Positions 1 through 8,534 of a stretch of 64,000 nt of DNA are shown one piece after another. Within the stretch, counting starts at the first letter, position 1; every line of letters starts with the position of its first letter. A model generated the notes under the pieces. It was not told where the DNA came from, searched no databases, and saw only the letters and a list, made by a program, of their open reading frames with translations. The translations under genes and the position numbers were made by a program. The DNA comes from DASUPK01 sp963695675 (GTDB taxonomy: Bacteria; Actinomycetota; Thermoleophilia; Solirubrobacterales; 70-9): contig CAVOGY010000007.1 of NCBI GenBank assembly GCA_963695675.1, positions 973,207 through 1,037,206 of the forward strand. Direction: 5' to 3'.

Positions 1-197
1 GCCTCGATCGACTCGCGCTTGATCCGCTCCTCGAGCTCCTCGGGGATCTGCCCGCCGCTGAGCTCGGCGAGCTCCTCATTGGGGATCAGTACCTCTTCGA
101 CGAAGCGGCGGGCACGCTCGCGCAGGTCCTGCTGCTCCGGTGTCAGCTCCGCGGCAATCGCGGGCTCGGCGGTGACGGTGCCGGCATCGATGCTCAT
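1..197 (-). CDS. Acyl-CoA dehydrogenase, N-terminal part (runs off the window)
   Basis: Reading leftwards, the frame gives a start followed by LTPEQQDLRERARRFVEEVL and then IPNEELAEL, the classic opening helices of acyl-CoA dehydrogenases, which oxidise acyl-CoA thioesters with FAD. Only about 65 residues are in the window; the catalytic part lies beyond base 1. A strong ribosome site (GGAGG) sits just upstream. There are two tandem ATGs; the second is chosen because it lies 6 nt from the GGAGG, the first only 3 nt. The family call rests on the N-terminal helix pattern alone, so substrate class is unknown. Confidence 0.7.
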   Translation of the reverse strand, partial: MSIDAGTVTAEPAIAAELTPEQQDLRERARRFVEEVLIPNEELAELSGGQIPEELEERIKRESIE

Positions 198-315
198 CAT
201 TGTCCTCCGTTGGAAGATTGGCTTGCGCGCCAGGGCATCGAGGGCGGAGCGCTGCTCCGCGGTCCGGTCCGCCGCGGCTCCCGGCAGGCCGAGCAGCAGC
301 TGATGATATCGACCA

Positions 316-634
316 GTGCATGCCCATCCCGGCACCCTGGAGCGCGATTGGATCCTCTGGGTCAGCTCTGGCTCGGCGCGGCACGGCGGCCGGCGAGTTC
401 GCCGACACCGCCCCAGACGCGCTCGCCGACCGGCTGCTGGCGATGCTCGACGGGCTCGGGATTCGGGCGCTGGTCCGCGATCCGGTGGTTCCGCTGGAAG
501 GGGCCCGCGCCGAGGTCTGGCGGGTACTGGCCTACGAGGTCGGATTGGGCCCCGAGATGCCGTCGCTTCCGGGGGCCGATCGGTCTGACACGACGCCTGC
601 GCGCGACGCCCCAACGCGAGATAGGCGAGACTAA
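316..634 (+). pseudogene. TetR-family regulator remnant (C-terminal domain only)
   Basis: Pieces of a TetR-type C-terminal domain are spread over all three frames: ERDWILWV, then QLWLGAARR, then GEFADTAPDALADRLLAMLDGLGIRALV followed by a proline and a VPLE segment, ending near a stop. The same order of motifs is intact in the TetR gene at 30444-31073 (WVLWVELWLRAVREP, GEF, VADLAMALFDGLGVRALI). The DNA-binding N-terminus is missing. I infer a decayed regulator of the adjacent amine-catabolism genes. Confidence 0.6.
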
Positions 635-685
635 GGCCGGGTTCAGGCCCAAGGAGGAGAGGTAGAGGAGAGGAGCTGCACGACC

Positions 686-1858
686 ATGCCCGGAGCCACC
701 GACACAGCTGCGATCCCGGATTCGACCACCCTTTACTTCGGGCCCTGGTACGCGAGATCCCCGTACTTCGAGGCGACCCTGCGGGCGGGGTGCTCGGCGT
801 ACGACGTGTACAACCACACCTTCCTCCCGTCCTACTACGACGACCCGGTCACCGAGTACTGGCACCTGCTCGAGCACGTCACCCTCTGGGACGTCGGCGT
901 CGAGCACATCGTCCAGATCGAGGGCCCCGACGCGCTCGACTTCACCAACCTGCTGACCTGCCGCGATCTCACCAAGTGCGCCGTGGGTCAGTGCAAGTAC
1001 GCACCCCTGATCGGTGCCGACGGCGGGATCGTCAACGATCCCGTGCTGCTGCGCATCGCCGAGGAGACCTTCTGGCTCGCGCTTGCGGACAGCGACGCCG
1101 GCCTCTGGGCGCGAGGGGTCGCCTGGGGCGCGGAGATGGACGTCGAGATCACTGACCCGCCCGTGTACCCGGTCCAGGTGCAGGGCCCAAAGGCCAAGGA
1201 CGTGGTCAGCTCGCTGTTCGGCGATCGCGTTCTGGAGATGGCCTACTACCACTGCATGCATGCGGAGCTCGACGGGATCCCTGTGGTGCTCGGCCGCACC
1301 GGGTGGAGCGGGGAGATCGGCTATGAGATCTACCTTCGCGACCCAGAGCGCGGCGAGGCGCTGTGGAGCCGTGTGATGGAGGCGGGAAAGGAACACGAGA
1401 TCCGCCCCATCGCCCCCTGCGAGGCGCGCCGGATCGAGGCCGGGATCTTCAACTACCGATCCGACATGACTCTGGAGAACAACCCGTTCGAGGTCAGCGG
1501 GTTGGAGCGCCTGGTGGAGGAGCAGGAGCGCGACTACATCGGCAAGGAGGCGCTGAAGCGGATCCGGGCCCAGGGCGTGAGCCGCAAGCTGGTCGGGATG
1601 GAAATCGAGGGCGAACCCCTCGAATGGGAGCTGGCCCAGTTCTGGCCCGCCTACAACAACGGCGACCGGGTCGGCCACGCGACGATCGCGATCCGTTCTC
1701 CGCGCCTGGAGAAGAACATCGGCTACGTGTGGGTTCCGATCGAGTTGGCCGACCCCGGAACCGAGCTCGAGCTGGAGCTCCCCGACGGCTCGCGCCGCCC
1801 AGCCCGAACGGCCGAACTCCCATTCATCGATCCGCGCAAGCGAACGCCAGCGAGCTGA
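686..1858 (+). CDS. GcvT-like aminomethyltransferase / demethylase
   Basis: A 390-residue protein of the glycine-cleavage T-protein fold, which moves one-carbon units from methylated amines or sulfonium compounds to tetrahydrofolate. The family is recognisable from the LWDVGVEHIVQIEGPDA segment near residue 70, the folate-site region GRTGWSGEIGYEIYL around residue 210, and a C-terminal barrel domain with RSPRLEKNIGYVWVP. It resembles DmdA- and dimethylglycine-type relatives more than housekeeping GcvT, because no gcvH or gcvP is nearby and the neighbours are amine-oxidising flavoenzymes. A purine-rich stretch (GGAGAGGAG) lies about 10 nt before the ATG. The exact substrate is not readable from sequence. 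Confidence 0.82.
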   Translation: MPGATDTAAIPDSTTLYFGPWYARSPYFEATLRAGCSAYDVYNHTFLPSYYDDPVTEYWHLLEHVTLWDVGVEHIVQIEGPDALDFTNLLTCRDLTKCAVGQCKYAPLIGADGGIVNDPVLLRIAEETFWLALADSDAGLWARGVAWGAEMDVEITDPPVYPVQVQGPKAKDVVSSLFGDRVLEMAYYHCMHAELDGIPVVLGRTGWSGEIGYEIYLRDPERGEALWSRVMEAGKEHEIRPIAPCEARRIEAGIFNYRSDMTLENNPFEVSGLERLVEEQERDYIGKEALKRIRAQGVSRKLVGMEIEGEPLEWELAQFWPAYNNGDRVGHATIAIRSPRLEKNIGYVWVPIELADPGTELELELPDGSRRPARTAELPFIDPRKRTPAS

Positions 1859-1867
1859 TCCAGTCGG

Positions 1868-3190
1868 TCAGCCCTTCTCGAGCGCGGCGGCGGCGGCGGC
1901 GCGGCCGGTGCGGACCGCGCCCTCCATGTAGCCGCAGACCCACTGGTCGGAGCCACAGACGTAGAAGGGCGGCTCGTGGGTGCCGTGGAGGGGCCCAACC
2001 GCAAGCACGTCTCCGGGGCGCCAGGAGGTGATGTAGCCCTGCGTCCAGGGGTCCACTCCCCAGCGGCGCAGGAAGAAGGCCTGCGCCTCGCGGGCACGCT
2101 CGCCAAAGGCGCCGGCCATCTCCTCGGTCAGCTCCGCCTCGGTCAGCTCCTCCGGGGTGGCAATCAGGGGGGCGAGGCGCTCGGGCGGCACCAGTGTGGA
2201 GAGGACGCCATCCACCTGGGGCCAGGCGCCGCCGATCAGGCCGATCTCGGAGTAGAGCTCTCCGTTGAGCCCCTGCTTCTCCCAGAAGGATGAGGCGTAG
2301 ACGAACACGGCCTTGGCCGCGAGGGCGTTGCGCTGGTGACGCAGTGAGGCCATCCGCTCCTCACTCACCCCCTCGACCTGGATGTCGCGGAGCGGGCCGA
2401 CGGGCACCGCCGAGACGACCGCCGCCGCCTCGAAGCGTTCGCCGGAGCGGCTGGTAACGACGCAGCCTGAGGGTGCGATCCTGATCCGCTCTACCGGGGT
2501 CGAGTAGCGGATGCGGGCGGCTCCGACCTCCTCGGCCAATCGCAGCGGCACCATTCCCGAGCCCTCGGCGACGCGGTCGGTTTCCCACTGCTCGTACGTG
2601 TAGAAGCCCTCCCCGCCCGCGACCGCCTCCTTGCGCAGGTCCGAAAGCAGGGAGGTGCGCTCGACCGACTCGCAGGAGAGCGCCAGCGAGACGAGCTCGC
2701 GGGCACGGACGGCGTTCGGTGTCGCGCCGGCGTCGCGCATCCAGGCCCCGACCGAGAGCCGGTCGAGCCGATCGGCCTCCGGGTGCGACCAGGGGTCATC
2801 GGGGTCAACGGTCTTGACCAGCTCGCGGAACGCCTGCTCGACCTTGGCGTAGCTCGCTCGGTCCTCGTCGGCCATCCAGGGGAAGTCGTTGCCGACGAAA
2901 CGCCCCTCGGCGAGCACGTAGGTGTCCTCGCCGGGGATCGAGGGAAAGGCGGGCTCGAGCGTCAGCCCAAGCTCCTCGACGAGTCCGCGGTAGGCCGTCT
3001 GGAAGGCGCCGGTCAGCTCGCCGCCGAGTTGCACGAGGCGCCCGTCGGACATCTGCGTCTGCACGACCCGCCCACCGGGCCGGTCGCGCGCCTCCAGCAC
3101 GACCACATCGGCGCCCCCCGCCTTCAGATCGAGCGTCGCCGACAGCCCGGCCAGCCCCGCTCCCACGACCACGACGTCATGCCTTGCCAT
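1868..3190 (-). CDS. Flavin monoamine oxidase family protein (1 of 3)
   Basis: A 440-residue flavin amine oxidase. The N-terminus has the FAD-binding Rossmann motif VVVGAGLAGLSATLDL followed by EARDRPGGR, which together define the family. The C-terminus has GYITSWRPGD and YVCGSDQWVCGYMEGAVRTG, the usual second FAD-contact region. Members oxidise primary or secondary amines to aldehydes plus hydrogen peroxide. No signal peptide is visible, so it is probably cytoplasmic. A GAGGAGCAGG ribosome site precedes the ATG. It converges with the GcvT-like gene, with 9 nt between them. Confidence 0.88.
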   Translation of the reverse strand: MARHDVVVVGAGLAGLSATLDLKAGGADVVVLEARDRPGGRVVQTQMSDGRLVQLGGELTGAFQTAYRGLVEELGLTLEPAFPSIPGEDTYVLAEGRFVGNDFPWMADEDRASYAKVEQAFRELVKTVDPDDPWSHPEADRLDRLSVGAWMRDAGATPNAVRARELVSLALSCESVERTSLLSDLRKEAVAGGEGFYTYEQWETDRVAEGSGMVPLRLAEEVGAARIRYSTPVERIRIAPSGCVVTSRSGERFEAAAVVSAVPVGPLRDIQVEGVSEERMASLRHQRNALAAKAVFVYASSFWEKQGLNGELYSEIGLIGGAWPQVDGVLSTLVPPERLAPLIATPEELTEAELTEEMAGAFGERAREAQAFFLRRWGVDPWTQGYITSWRPGDVLAVGPLHGTHEPPFYVCGSDQWVCGYMEGAVRTGRAAAAAALEKG

Positions 3191-3318
3191 CCTGCTCCTC
3201 TCCCATTTGGAGCCCTATCGGAGCCCCTCGGTCTAGGCCGCCGACCCTACACGCACGAGTTCAGGCTGCTGCTTTTCGAATCGGCGAGATGAGTCGGGCT
3301 TGAGGGAACCGGTGAACG

Positions 3319-4701
3319 TCAAGCCGCCACGCCTTCCAGGCAGGTCTCGGCTGCCCGCCTGCCTGAGCGGATCGCGCCCTCCATGTGGATGTGGCCGACG
3401 CCGGCGATGTCGGTGCAGGCCCACTGGATCGGGCCGACCGGTCGCCGGATGTCGTCGCGGAAGCGGGTCAGCCCGCCCGGGCCGAAGCTGGTTCCGTAGG
3501 CGCCCCGCGTCCACTCCTCCGCGGACCAGTCGGTCTCGATGTAGTCGACCGGCTCGAGCGCTCGCGAGCCGACGTACTTGGCCATCCCTTGCAGCACCTC
3601 GCGGCGTCGCTCCTCGTCGCCCAGCCGTCCTGCCCGCTCGGCGTTCTCGCCGGCGAGGAAGGTGCAGAGTACGCCTGCGGAGGCCGAGGGCGGCGAGTTG
3701 TCGTAGAGCTCGCGCACGAGCTCGTAGGGCGCGAAGCCCTGGCCCGAGAGGCCATCGTCCCGCCAGAAGGGGGTCTCGTAGACCGCCAGCACCTTGTTGA
3801 TCGAGCCCTGCGACATCGCCTGCGCCATCTGCATCCGCCAGGCCGGCAGCGACGGCTGGAAGCGGATCGAGTTGGTGAGATTCGGGGGCACCGCGACTAT
3901 CGCCCTGCGGCCCTCGGCGACCACGCCCTCAGCCTCGACCTCGACCGAGTCCTCGCCCCAGCGGATCTCCCGGACCGGGGCGTTCAGCTCCACCCGTTCG
4001 CCCAGCCGCTCGGCCAGCCGCATAGAGATCAGCTGCGAGCCGCCCACTACGCGATAGGCCAGGCACTGGTCGGGCTCGAAGAGCTCGTAGGTGCCCCCCG
4101 CCCCCGCGATCATCCAGAGCGCCTGAAGAAGCGAGAAGGTGTGGGCCGGCTTCGCCAGGAAGCCCCCGGCGAGCCACGAGCGCAGCATGTCGCGCGCCAT
4201 CTCGTCGGAGACCTCGTCGCGCAGCCAGGCCTCCAAGGTGATGCCGTCGAGCCGCTCGGCGTCGGGGTGCTCCCAGGGGGCCTCGGGGTCCAGCACCTTC
4301 GCGAGCGAGTCGAGCTTGGCGTCGGCGGCTTCGAAGGCCTTTTCGGAGGCCTGCCCCATCGGGGCGTCATGCCCCTCGTAGCGATGGCTCTTTCCGTTCG
4401 GGTCGACGTAGACGTGCTCGCCCGTGCGGAAGCTGGGAAAGAGCTCAATCTCCAGATCCGCCAGCAACTCGTGCATCGCCGACTGGTATGGGGCCACCCA
4501 CTGGCCCCCCAGCTCGTTCGCCTCGCCGCCGATCTCGGTATTCCAGGTGCGGCCGCCGACGCGATCCCGCGCTTCGAGCACGGCGACGTCGGTGCCCGCA
4601 GCGGCCAGCTCAGAGGCCGCGGTAAGCCCCGCGATCCCTCCTCCGATGACGACGACCTCTGTCTCGATCGTGCGCTGCTCGTTGGCATCCGTGACCGGCA
4701 C
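3319..4701 (-). CDS. Flavin monoamine oxidase family protein (2 of 3)
   Basis: A 460-residue amine oxidase with VVIGGGIAGLTAASELAAAG, EARDRVGGRTWN, and a GGQWVAPYQ segment typical of putrescine/monoamine oxidases. The C-terminus has WACTDIAGVGHIHMEGAIRSGRRAAE. It starts at GTG. It lies behind the third amine oxidase gene in divergent orientation, with 76 nt between the starts that must hold both promoters. It is co-directional with the previous amine oxidase, 128 nt apart. Putrescine-type substrates are an inference from the polyamine transporter downstream. Confidence 0.88.
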   Translation of the reverse strand: MPVTDANEQRTIETEVVVIGGGIAGLTAASELAAAGTDVAVLEARDRVGGRTWNTEIGGEANELGGQWVAPYQSAMHELLADLEIELFPSFRTGEHVYVDPNGKSHRYEGHDAPMGQASEKAFEAADAKLDSLAKVLDPEAPWEHPDAERLDGITLEAWLRDEVSDEMARDMLRSWLAGGFLAKPAHTFSLLQALWMIAGAGGTYELFEPDQCLAYRVVGGSQLISMRLAERLGERVELNAPVREIRWGEDSVEVEAEGVVAEGRRAIVAVPPNLTNSIRFQPSLPAWRMQMAQAMSQGSINKVLAVYETPFWRDDGLSGQGFAPYELVRELYDNSPPSASAGVLCTFLAGENAERAGRLGDEERRREVLQGMAKYVGSRALEPVDYIETDWSAEEWTRGAYGTSFGPGGLTRFRDDIRRPVGPIQWACTDIAGVGHIHMEGAIRSGRRAAETCLEGVAA

Positions 4702-4777
4702 CGCGGCTCCGAGTCTGCCAGACGGAGCCCTGACTTGGGAGGATCACGATCGTGAAGCGTGAGCAAGGGAGAGATGA

Positions 4778-5989
4778 ATGAGGCGGGTCTGTGTCATCGG
4801 CGCCGGCTTTGCGGGCCTCGCCGCGGCCGACGCCCTGCGCGCGGGCGGAGCCGAGGTGACCGTGCTCGAGGCGCGCGACCGGGTGGGGGGCCGCGTCTGG
4901 TCGGTGCCCTTCGGAAAGGGAGCGGTGATCGAGCGGGGCGCCGAGTTCATCCTGCCCGGTTACGACGAGATGGAGGCCCTGGCCGCGCGCTTCGGGATCC
5001 CGCTGGTGCTCAAGGGGACGCCCTACGGGCGGCGCGTGCCGGTTGGCGAGGAGGCCGTGTCCCAGACCGCCCTCGAGGACGCGTTCGAGCGCATCGCCAG
5101 GAGCGCGACCGCGGACGGCGGAAGCGCTGCCGATGTGATCGCCGGCCTGGGGCTGGACCCGCCCCTCTCGGCACTGATTCGGACGCGTGTCGCAATCTCG
5201 AACGGCCATCCCGCCGACGACCTGGCGGCCTCGGTGCTCGACGAGGGAGCGTCGACCTTCGGCGACTTCGACAACCACACGCTGGAGGGCGGCAACATGC
5301 GCCTCGCCGAGGCGCTGGCGGCCGAGCTCGGCGCAGCCGTGCACCTCTCCTCCCCCACGCGGAAGGTCCGCTGGTCGCAGGGCGCGGTGAACGTCGCCAC
5401 CGATCGTGACGAGATCGAGGTGGACGCGGTCGTGGTCGCGATCCCGACGGTCCCGCTGGCCGAGATCGAGTTCGATCCTCCGCTGGAGGGCGCGACCGCG
5501 GAAGCACTGCGCGCGGTCACCTACGGGCAGAACTCGAAGCTCTTCGTTCGCCTGCGCTCGCTTGCGCCGCCGAGCGCGATCATGTCCGTGGCCGGACACT
5601 TCTGGACCTACACGCAGCTGGGCGCGGATGGCGAGCCCGCTCCCTTCGTGACCGGCTACACGGGCACGATGAGCGCGATCGATGCGCTTGGCGGCTCAGA
5701 CGGGGTCGAGCGCTGGGCCGCCGCCCTGGTCGCGCTTCGCCAGGACCTCGATCTGGAGCCCGAGAGTGCCATGCTTTCCAGCTGGAACGACGACCCCTGG
5801 GTGCGGGGCTCCTACTCGGCTCGCACCCTCTCATCGCCACTTCGCGACAACGACCTGGTGAAGCCGATCGGCCCCCTCTTCTTCGCCGGCGAGCACACGG
5901 CCGGCGAGTGGCACGGGCTGATGGAGGGGGCGCTTCGGAGCGGGCAGCGCGCGGCCGAACAAGTCCTGCGGTCTACCCATCTCCGATGA
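4778..5989 (+). CDS. Flavin monoamine oxidase family protein (3 of 3)
   Basis: A 403-residue amine oxidase, shorter than its two neighbours. It starts with VCVIGAGFAGLAAADALRAG and EARDRVGGRVW, and ends with LFFAGEHTAGEWHGLMEGAL, the conserved FAD-binding close of the family. GGGAGAG lies just before the ATG. Its stop codon overlaps the start of the next flavoprotein gene as ATGA, so the two are translationally coupled and probably act on the same amine. Confidence 0.88.
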   Translation: MRRVCVIGAGFAGLAAADALRAGGAEVTVLEARDRVGGRVWSVPFGKGAVIERGAEFILPGYDEMEALAARFGIPLVLKGTPYGRRVPVGEEAVSQTALEDAFERIARSATADGGSAADVIAGLGLDPPLSALIRTRVAISNGHPADDLAASVLDEGASTFGDFDNHTLEGGNMRLAEALAAELGAAVHLSSPTRKVRWSQGAVNVATDRDEIEVDAVVVAIPTVPLAEIEFDPPLEGATAEALRAVTYGQNSKLFVRLRSLAPPSAIMSVAGHFWTYTQLGADGEPAPFVTGYTGTMSAIDALGGSDGVERWAAALVALRQDLDLEPESAMLSSWNDDPWVRGSYSARTLSSPLRDNDLVKPIGPLFFAGEHTAGEWHGLMEGALRSGQRAAEQVLRSTHLR

Positions 5990-7386
5990 AGCACACGGCC
6001 CATGGCTACTGGCTCGAGGAGGCGGGCGACCGTCCGCCGCTGCCGTCCGCCGAGGGAGAGCTGAACTGCGACGTGCTGGTAGCCGGCGGCGGCTACACGG
6101 GCATGTGGACGGCCTGGCAGATTTCCCAACTGGCGCCGGCAGCGAGCGTGATCCTGCTGGAGTCGGACTGCTGCGGGCATGGGCCCAGCGGTCGGAGTGG
6201 CGGTTTTGCCAACGCCATGTGGTTCAGCATGCGCACCCTGCGCGAGCGCTTCGGGGGGCCGGCAGCCGCCCGCGTCGCGCGGGCGGCTCAGGGCGCCGTG
6301 GACGAGATCGGCCGGTTCTGTTCGGAACAGCGAATCGACGCCTGGTACCAGCAGGGCGGATACCTGCAGGTCTCGGCAGCGCCTGCCCAGGACGGGGTCT
6401 GGGACGAGGCGGTCGCCACCTGCCGGGAGCTCGGCGAGGCCGGCGCGGTGGAGGAGCTGAGCGCTGAGCAGGTGCGGCAGCGCTGCCGATCGCCCCGCTT
6501 TCGTGCCGGCGTGCTTTACGGCGGTGCCGCGACCGTGCAGCCGGCACGGCTGGCGCTCGGCCTGCGTGAGCGGCTCAGCGACCGCCCCGGCCTCCGTGTT
6601 TTTGAGCGCTCGCCGCTTCGTCGGCTGCGCGCCGGAAGCTGGGGCTGCCTGGGCGAGACGCCGAGGGCCCGAATCCGATCTGCCTCGTGTGTTCTCGCCC
6701 TCGGGCCCGCGTCCGGCGCCGCCGGTTCGCCGATGCGCGGGCGCCTCACGGTGACCTCCAGCCACATCGTGCTGACCGAACCAGTCCCGGAGCTGCTCGA
6801 GGAGATCGGCTGGACCGGCGGCGAGTGCATTACCGACGGTCGGGCGATGGTTCACTACATGCGAACGACGCCCGATGGGCGGATCGCCTTCGGCTGGGGC
6901 GGCGGCCGGATCGCCTGCGGTGCACGGCTGGGAGGGCGCACCGAGCTTGACCCCGGCGTCGTCGACCGAGTGGCGTCTGACCTGCGCTCGTTCTTCCCTG
7001 GGCTGGAGGGTCGGCGGATAACCCACGCCTGGGGTGGCCCGATCGATGTCTCGCCGACCCATCTCCCCGTAGTCGTCCCCCACCGCTCAGAACGGGTCTA
7101 CAGCGTTTTCGGCTACACCGGGAATGGGGTCGGCCCGTCCCTGATGATGGGGCAGATCCTGGCATCGCTGGCGCTGGACCGGCGCGACGAGCATTCACAG
7201 CTGCCCCTGGTGGAGCCCGAACCTCGCCGGGTTCCGACGGGCTTGGCGTCGTGGATCGGCGGCAACGCGATCCGGGCCGGCTTGGTGGCCAAAGAGGCCG
7301 CCGAGGAGCGGGGAACAGTGCCCGGCCCACTCAGCAGAGGCCTGGCCGCGATCCCCAAGCGGATCGGCTTCCACATCGGGCGATGA
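5986..7386 (+). CDS. FAD-dependent oxidoreductase, DAO family (PuuB-like)
   Basis: A 466-residue D-amino-acid-oxidase-fold enzyme with VAGGGYTGMWTAWQIS near residue 28 and CGHGPSGRSGGFANAMW, a signature of the gamma-glutamylputrescine oxidase and sarcosine oxidase branch. The C-terminus has VYSVFGYTGNGVGPSLMMG. I chose the ATG overlapping the upstream stop (ATGA); the open frame extends 26 codons further up but only within the previous gene. Likely role: oxidative deamination of an N-substituted amine after uptake. A perfect terminator hairpin follows directly. Confidence 0.84.
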   Translation: MKHTAHGYWLEEAGDRPPLPSAEGELNCDVLVAGGGYTGMWTAWQISQLAPAASVILLESDCCGHGPSGRSGGFANAMWFSMRTLRERFGGPAAARVARAAQGAVDEIGRFCSEQRIDAWYQQGGYLQVSAAPAQDGVWDEAVATCRELGEAGAVEELSAEQVRQRCRSPRFRAGVLYGGAATVQPARLALGLRERLSDRPGLRVFERSPLRRLRAGSWGCLGETPRARIRSASCVLALGPASGAAGSPMRGRLTVTSSHIVLTEPVPELLEEIGWTGGECITDGRAMVHYMRTTPDGRIAFGWGGGRIACGARLGGRTELDPGVVDRVASDLRSFFPGLEGRRITHAWGGPIDVSPTHLPVVVPHRSERVYSVFGYTGNGVGPSLMMGQILASLALDRRDEHSQLPLVEPEPRRVPTGLASWIGGNAIRAGLVAKEAAEERGTVPGPLSRGLAAIPKRIGFHIGR

Positions 7387-7402
7387 CGGCGCCCCATAGA
7401 CA

Positions 7403-7431
7403 CCAAGGGCCCTCGTTATGAGGGCCCTTGG
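7403..7431 (+). terminator. Strong hairpin terminator after the amine oxidase operon
   Basis: A 12-bp perfect stem (CCAAGGGCCCTC pairing with GAGGGCCCTTGG) around the 5-nt loop GTTAT. There is no long T run, but stem strength and position right after the stop support termination. The same stem with a different loop occurs at 44697-44724 beside a tRNA fragment, so this may be an old tRNA terminator. Confidence 0.8.
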
Positions 7432-7449
7432 CTAGTAGCGGGCCGATTC

Positions 7450-7498
7450 GTCTCTCGCTACCACCGCACGCGTATCCGCGAGACCAGTCGGTACCCCA
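7450..7498. repeat. 49-bp repeat, copy 1 (possible integration scar)
   Basis: Forty-two bases starting GTCTCTCGCTACCACC are identical to 53606-53647; after one mismatch six more bases match. In both places the repeat sits just after a terminator hairpin and a short GTAGCGGG stub that looks like the end of a tRNA 3' terminus. No coding function is seen in it. Confidence 0.75.
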
Positions 7499-7557
7499 CA
7501 GGCGAACGCAGTGCGGCTGCTCGATTCGAGCATGCCCGCAACGGTAGCCTCGGCGGG

Positions 7558-8295
7558 GTGTTTGACCACGTCGGAATCGCCGTCGCGGACCTCGCCGCGT
7601 CCGAGCGCTTCTACCGCACCGTCCTCTCCGTGCTGGGCGCCGAGCCGAGTCACGCGGACGCCGAGCTCGTCGAGTGGGACGACTGGGACATCGCGCCGAC
7701 GGACCGCGAGCACCCCGTGACCCGCGGCCTGCACGTCGGCTTCCGCGCGCCGTCCCGAGCGGCCGTGGACGCCTTCTGGCAGGCGGGGATCGACGCGGGT
7801 TACCGCGACGACGGCGCGCCCGGCCCGCGCGCGGTCTACGGCCCGGACTACTACGGCGGCTTCCTGCTCGACCCGGATGGCAACAGCACGGAGGCGGTGC
7901 ACACGGGGCGCGAGGACTCCGTGCCCGACGGCCGCGTCGACCACCTCTGGATCCGCGTCCGCGACCCCGCCGCGTCCAAGCGCTTCTACACGACGATCGC
8001 CCCGCACGCCGGGCTTCGGATCGGCGTGGACGAGCCGGACCACGTCGAGGTGGTCGGCGAGAACTTCAGCTTCTCGCTGATCGACGACGAGCGGCCGCTC
8101 ACGGAGCACGTCCACCTCGCGTTCCCGGCGCAGGACGACGCGACCGTGCGGGCGTTCCACGCCGCCGCGCTCGCCGCGGGCTACGAGGACCACGGCGGTC
8201 CCGGCGAGCGCGCCGTCTACCACCCGGGCTACTACGGCGCGTTCGTCCTGGACCCCGACGGGCACAACGTCGAGGTCGTCAACCACAACCGCTGA
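7558..8295 (+). CDS. Tandem VOC (glyoxalase-fold) domain protein
   Basis: A 245-residue protein made of two vicinal-oxygen-chelate domains. The first starts FDHVGIAVADLAASERFYRT and the second VDHLWIRVRDPAASKRFYTT. Each closes with a metal-side strand (GGFLLDPDGNSTEAV and GAFVLDPDGHNVEVV). Domain duplication gives the two halves of one metal site in dioxygenases and glyoxalases; the reaction here is unknown. It starts at GTG after a short upstream region. Its 3' end overlaps a putative small gene on the other strand. Confidence 0.85.
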   Translation: MFDHVGIAVADLAASERFYRTVLSVLGAEPSHADAELVEWDDWDIAPTDREHPVTRGLHVGFRAPSRAAVDAFWQAGIDAGYRDDGAPGPRAVYGPDYYGGFLLDPDGNSTEAVHTGREDSVPDGRVDHLWIRVRDPAASKRFYTTIAPHAGLRIGVDEPDHVEVVGENFSFSLIDDERPLTEHVHLAFPAQDDATVRAFHAAALAAGYEDHGGPGERAVYHPGYYGAFVLDPDGHNVEVVNHNR

Positions 8296-8492
8296 GCCAT
8301 GGCCGACGACGCCGCCCGCCACTTCTTTCGCTTCGCGGCCGCGGCCCGCTTCTTCTTGCACTTCTTCTTCGCAACGGCCGCTCCACCGTCCGTTGCGGCG
8401 AGCGATACGGTTCCGCCGACGAGGAGCGCCGCCGTCATCAGAACCACAAGGAGACGGGAGAGGACCTTCAGCGCGTGATCGTCCCTGACCAC
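8232..8492 (-). CDS. Small secreted protein with Lys-rich Cys tail
   Basis: An 86-residue frame with a hydrophobic signal-like segment (LLVVLMTAALLVGG) followed by AVAKKKCKKKRAAAAKRKK. Such export signals with Lys-rich, Cys-containing tails recur in this lineage, and the kelch protein downstream has a comparable tail. The last 20 codons overlap the VOC gene antisense and may not be real. It starts at GTG with no clear ribosome site. Function unknown. Confidence 0.45.
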   Translation of the reverse strand: MVRDDHALKVLSRLLVVLMTAALLVGGTVSLAATDGGAAVAKKKCKKKRAAAAKRKKWRAASSAMAQRLWLTTSTLCPSGSRTNAP

Positions 8493-8534
8493 GCAGTCGA
8501 CAACCCAACACGGTCATGACCGGCTGAGGTCCGG

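Noticed and set aside
362..1678. Long antisense open frame (438 codons) over the GcvT-like gene, and similar long antisense frames elsewhere (for example 4610-5599, 5812-7083, 17649-19022, 27545-29173)
   Set aside because: High GC makes stop codons rare on the opposite strand. These frames have no family motifs, no ribosome sites and oppose clear genes.
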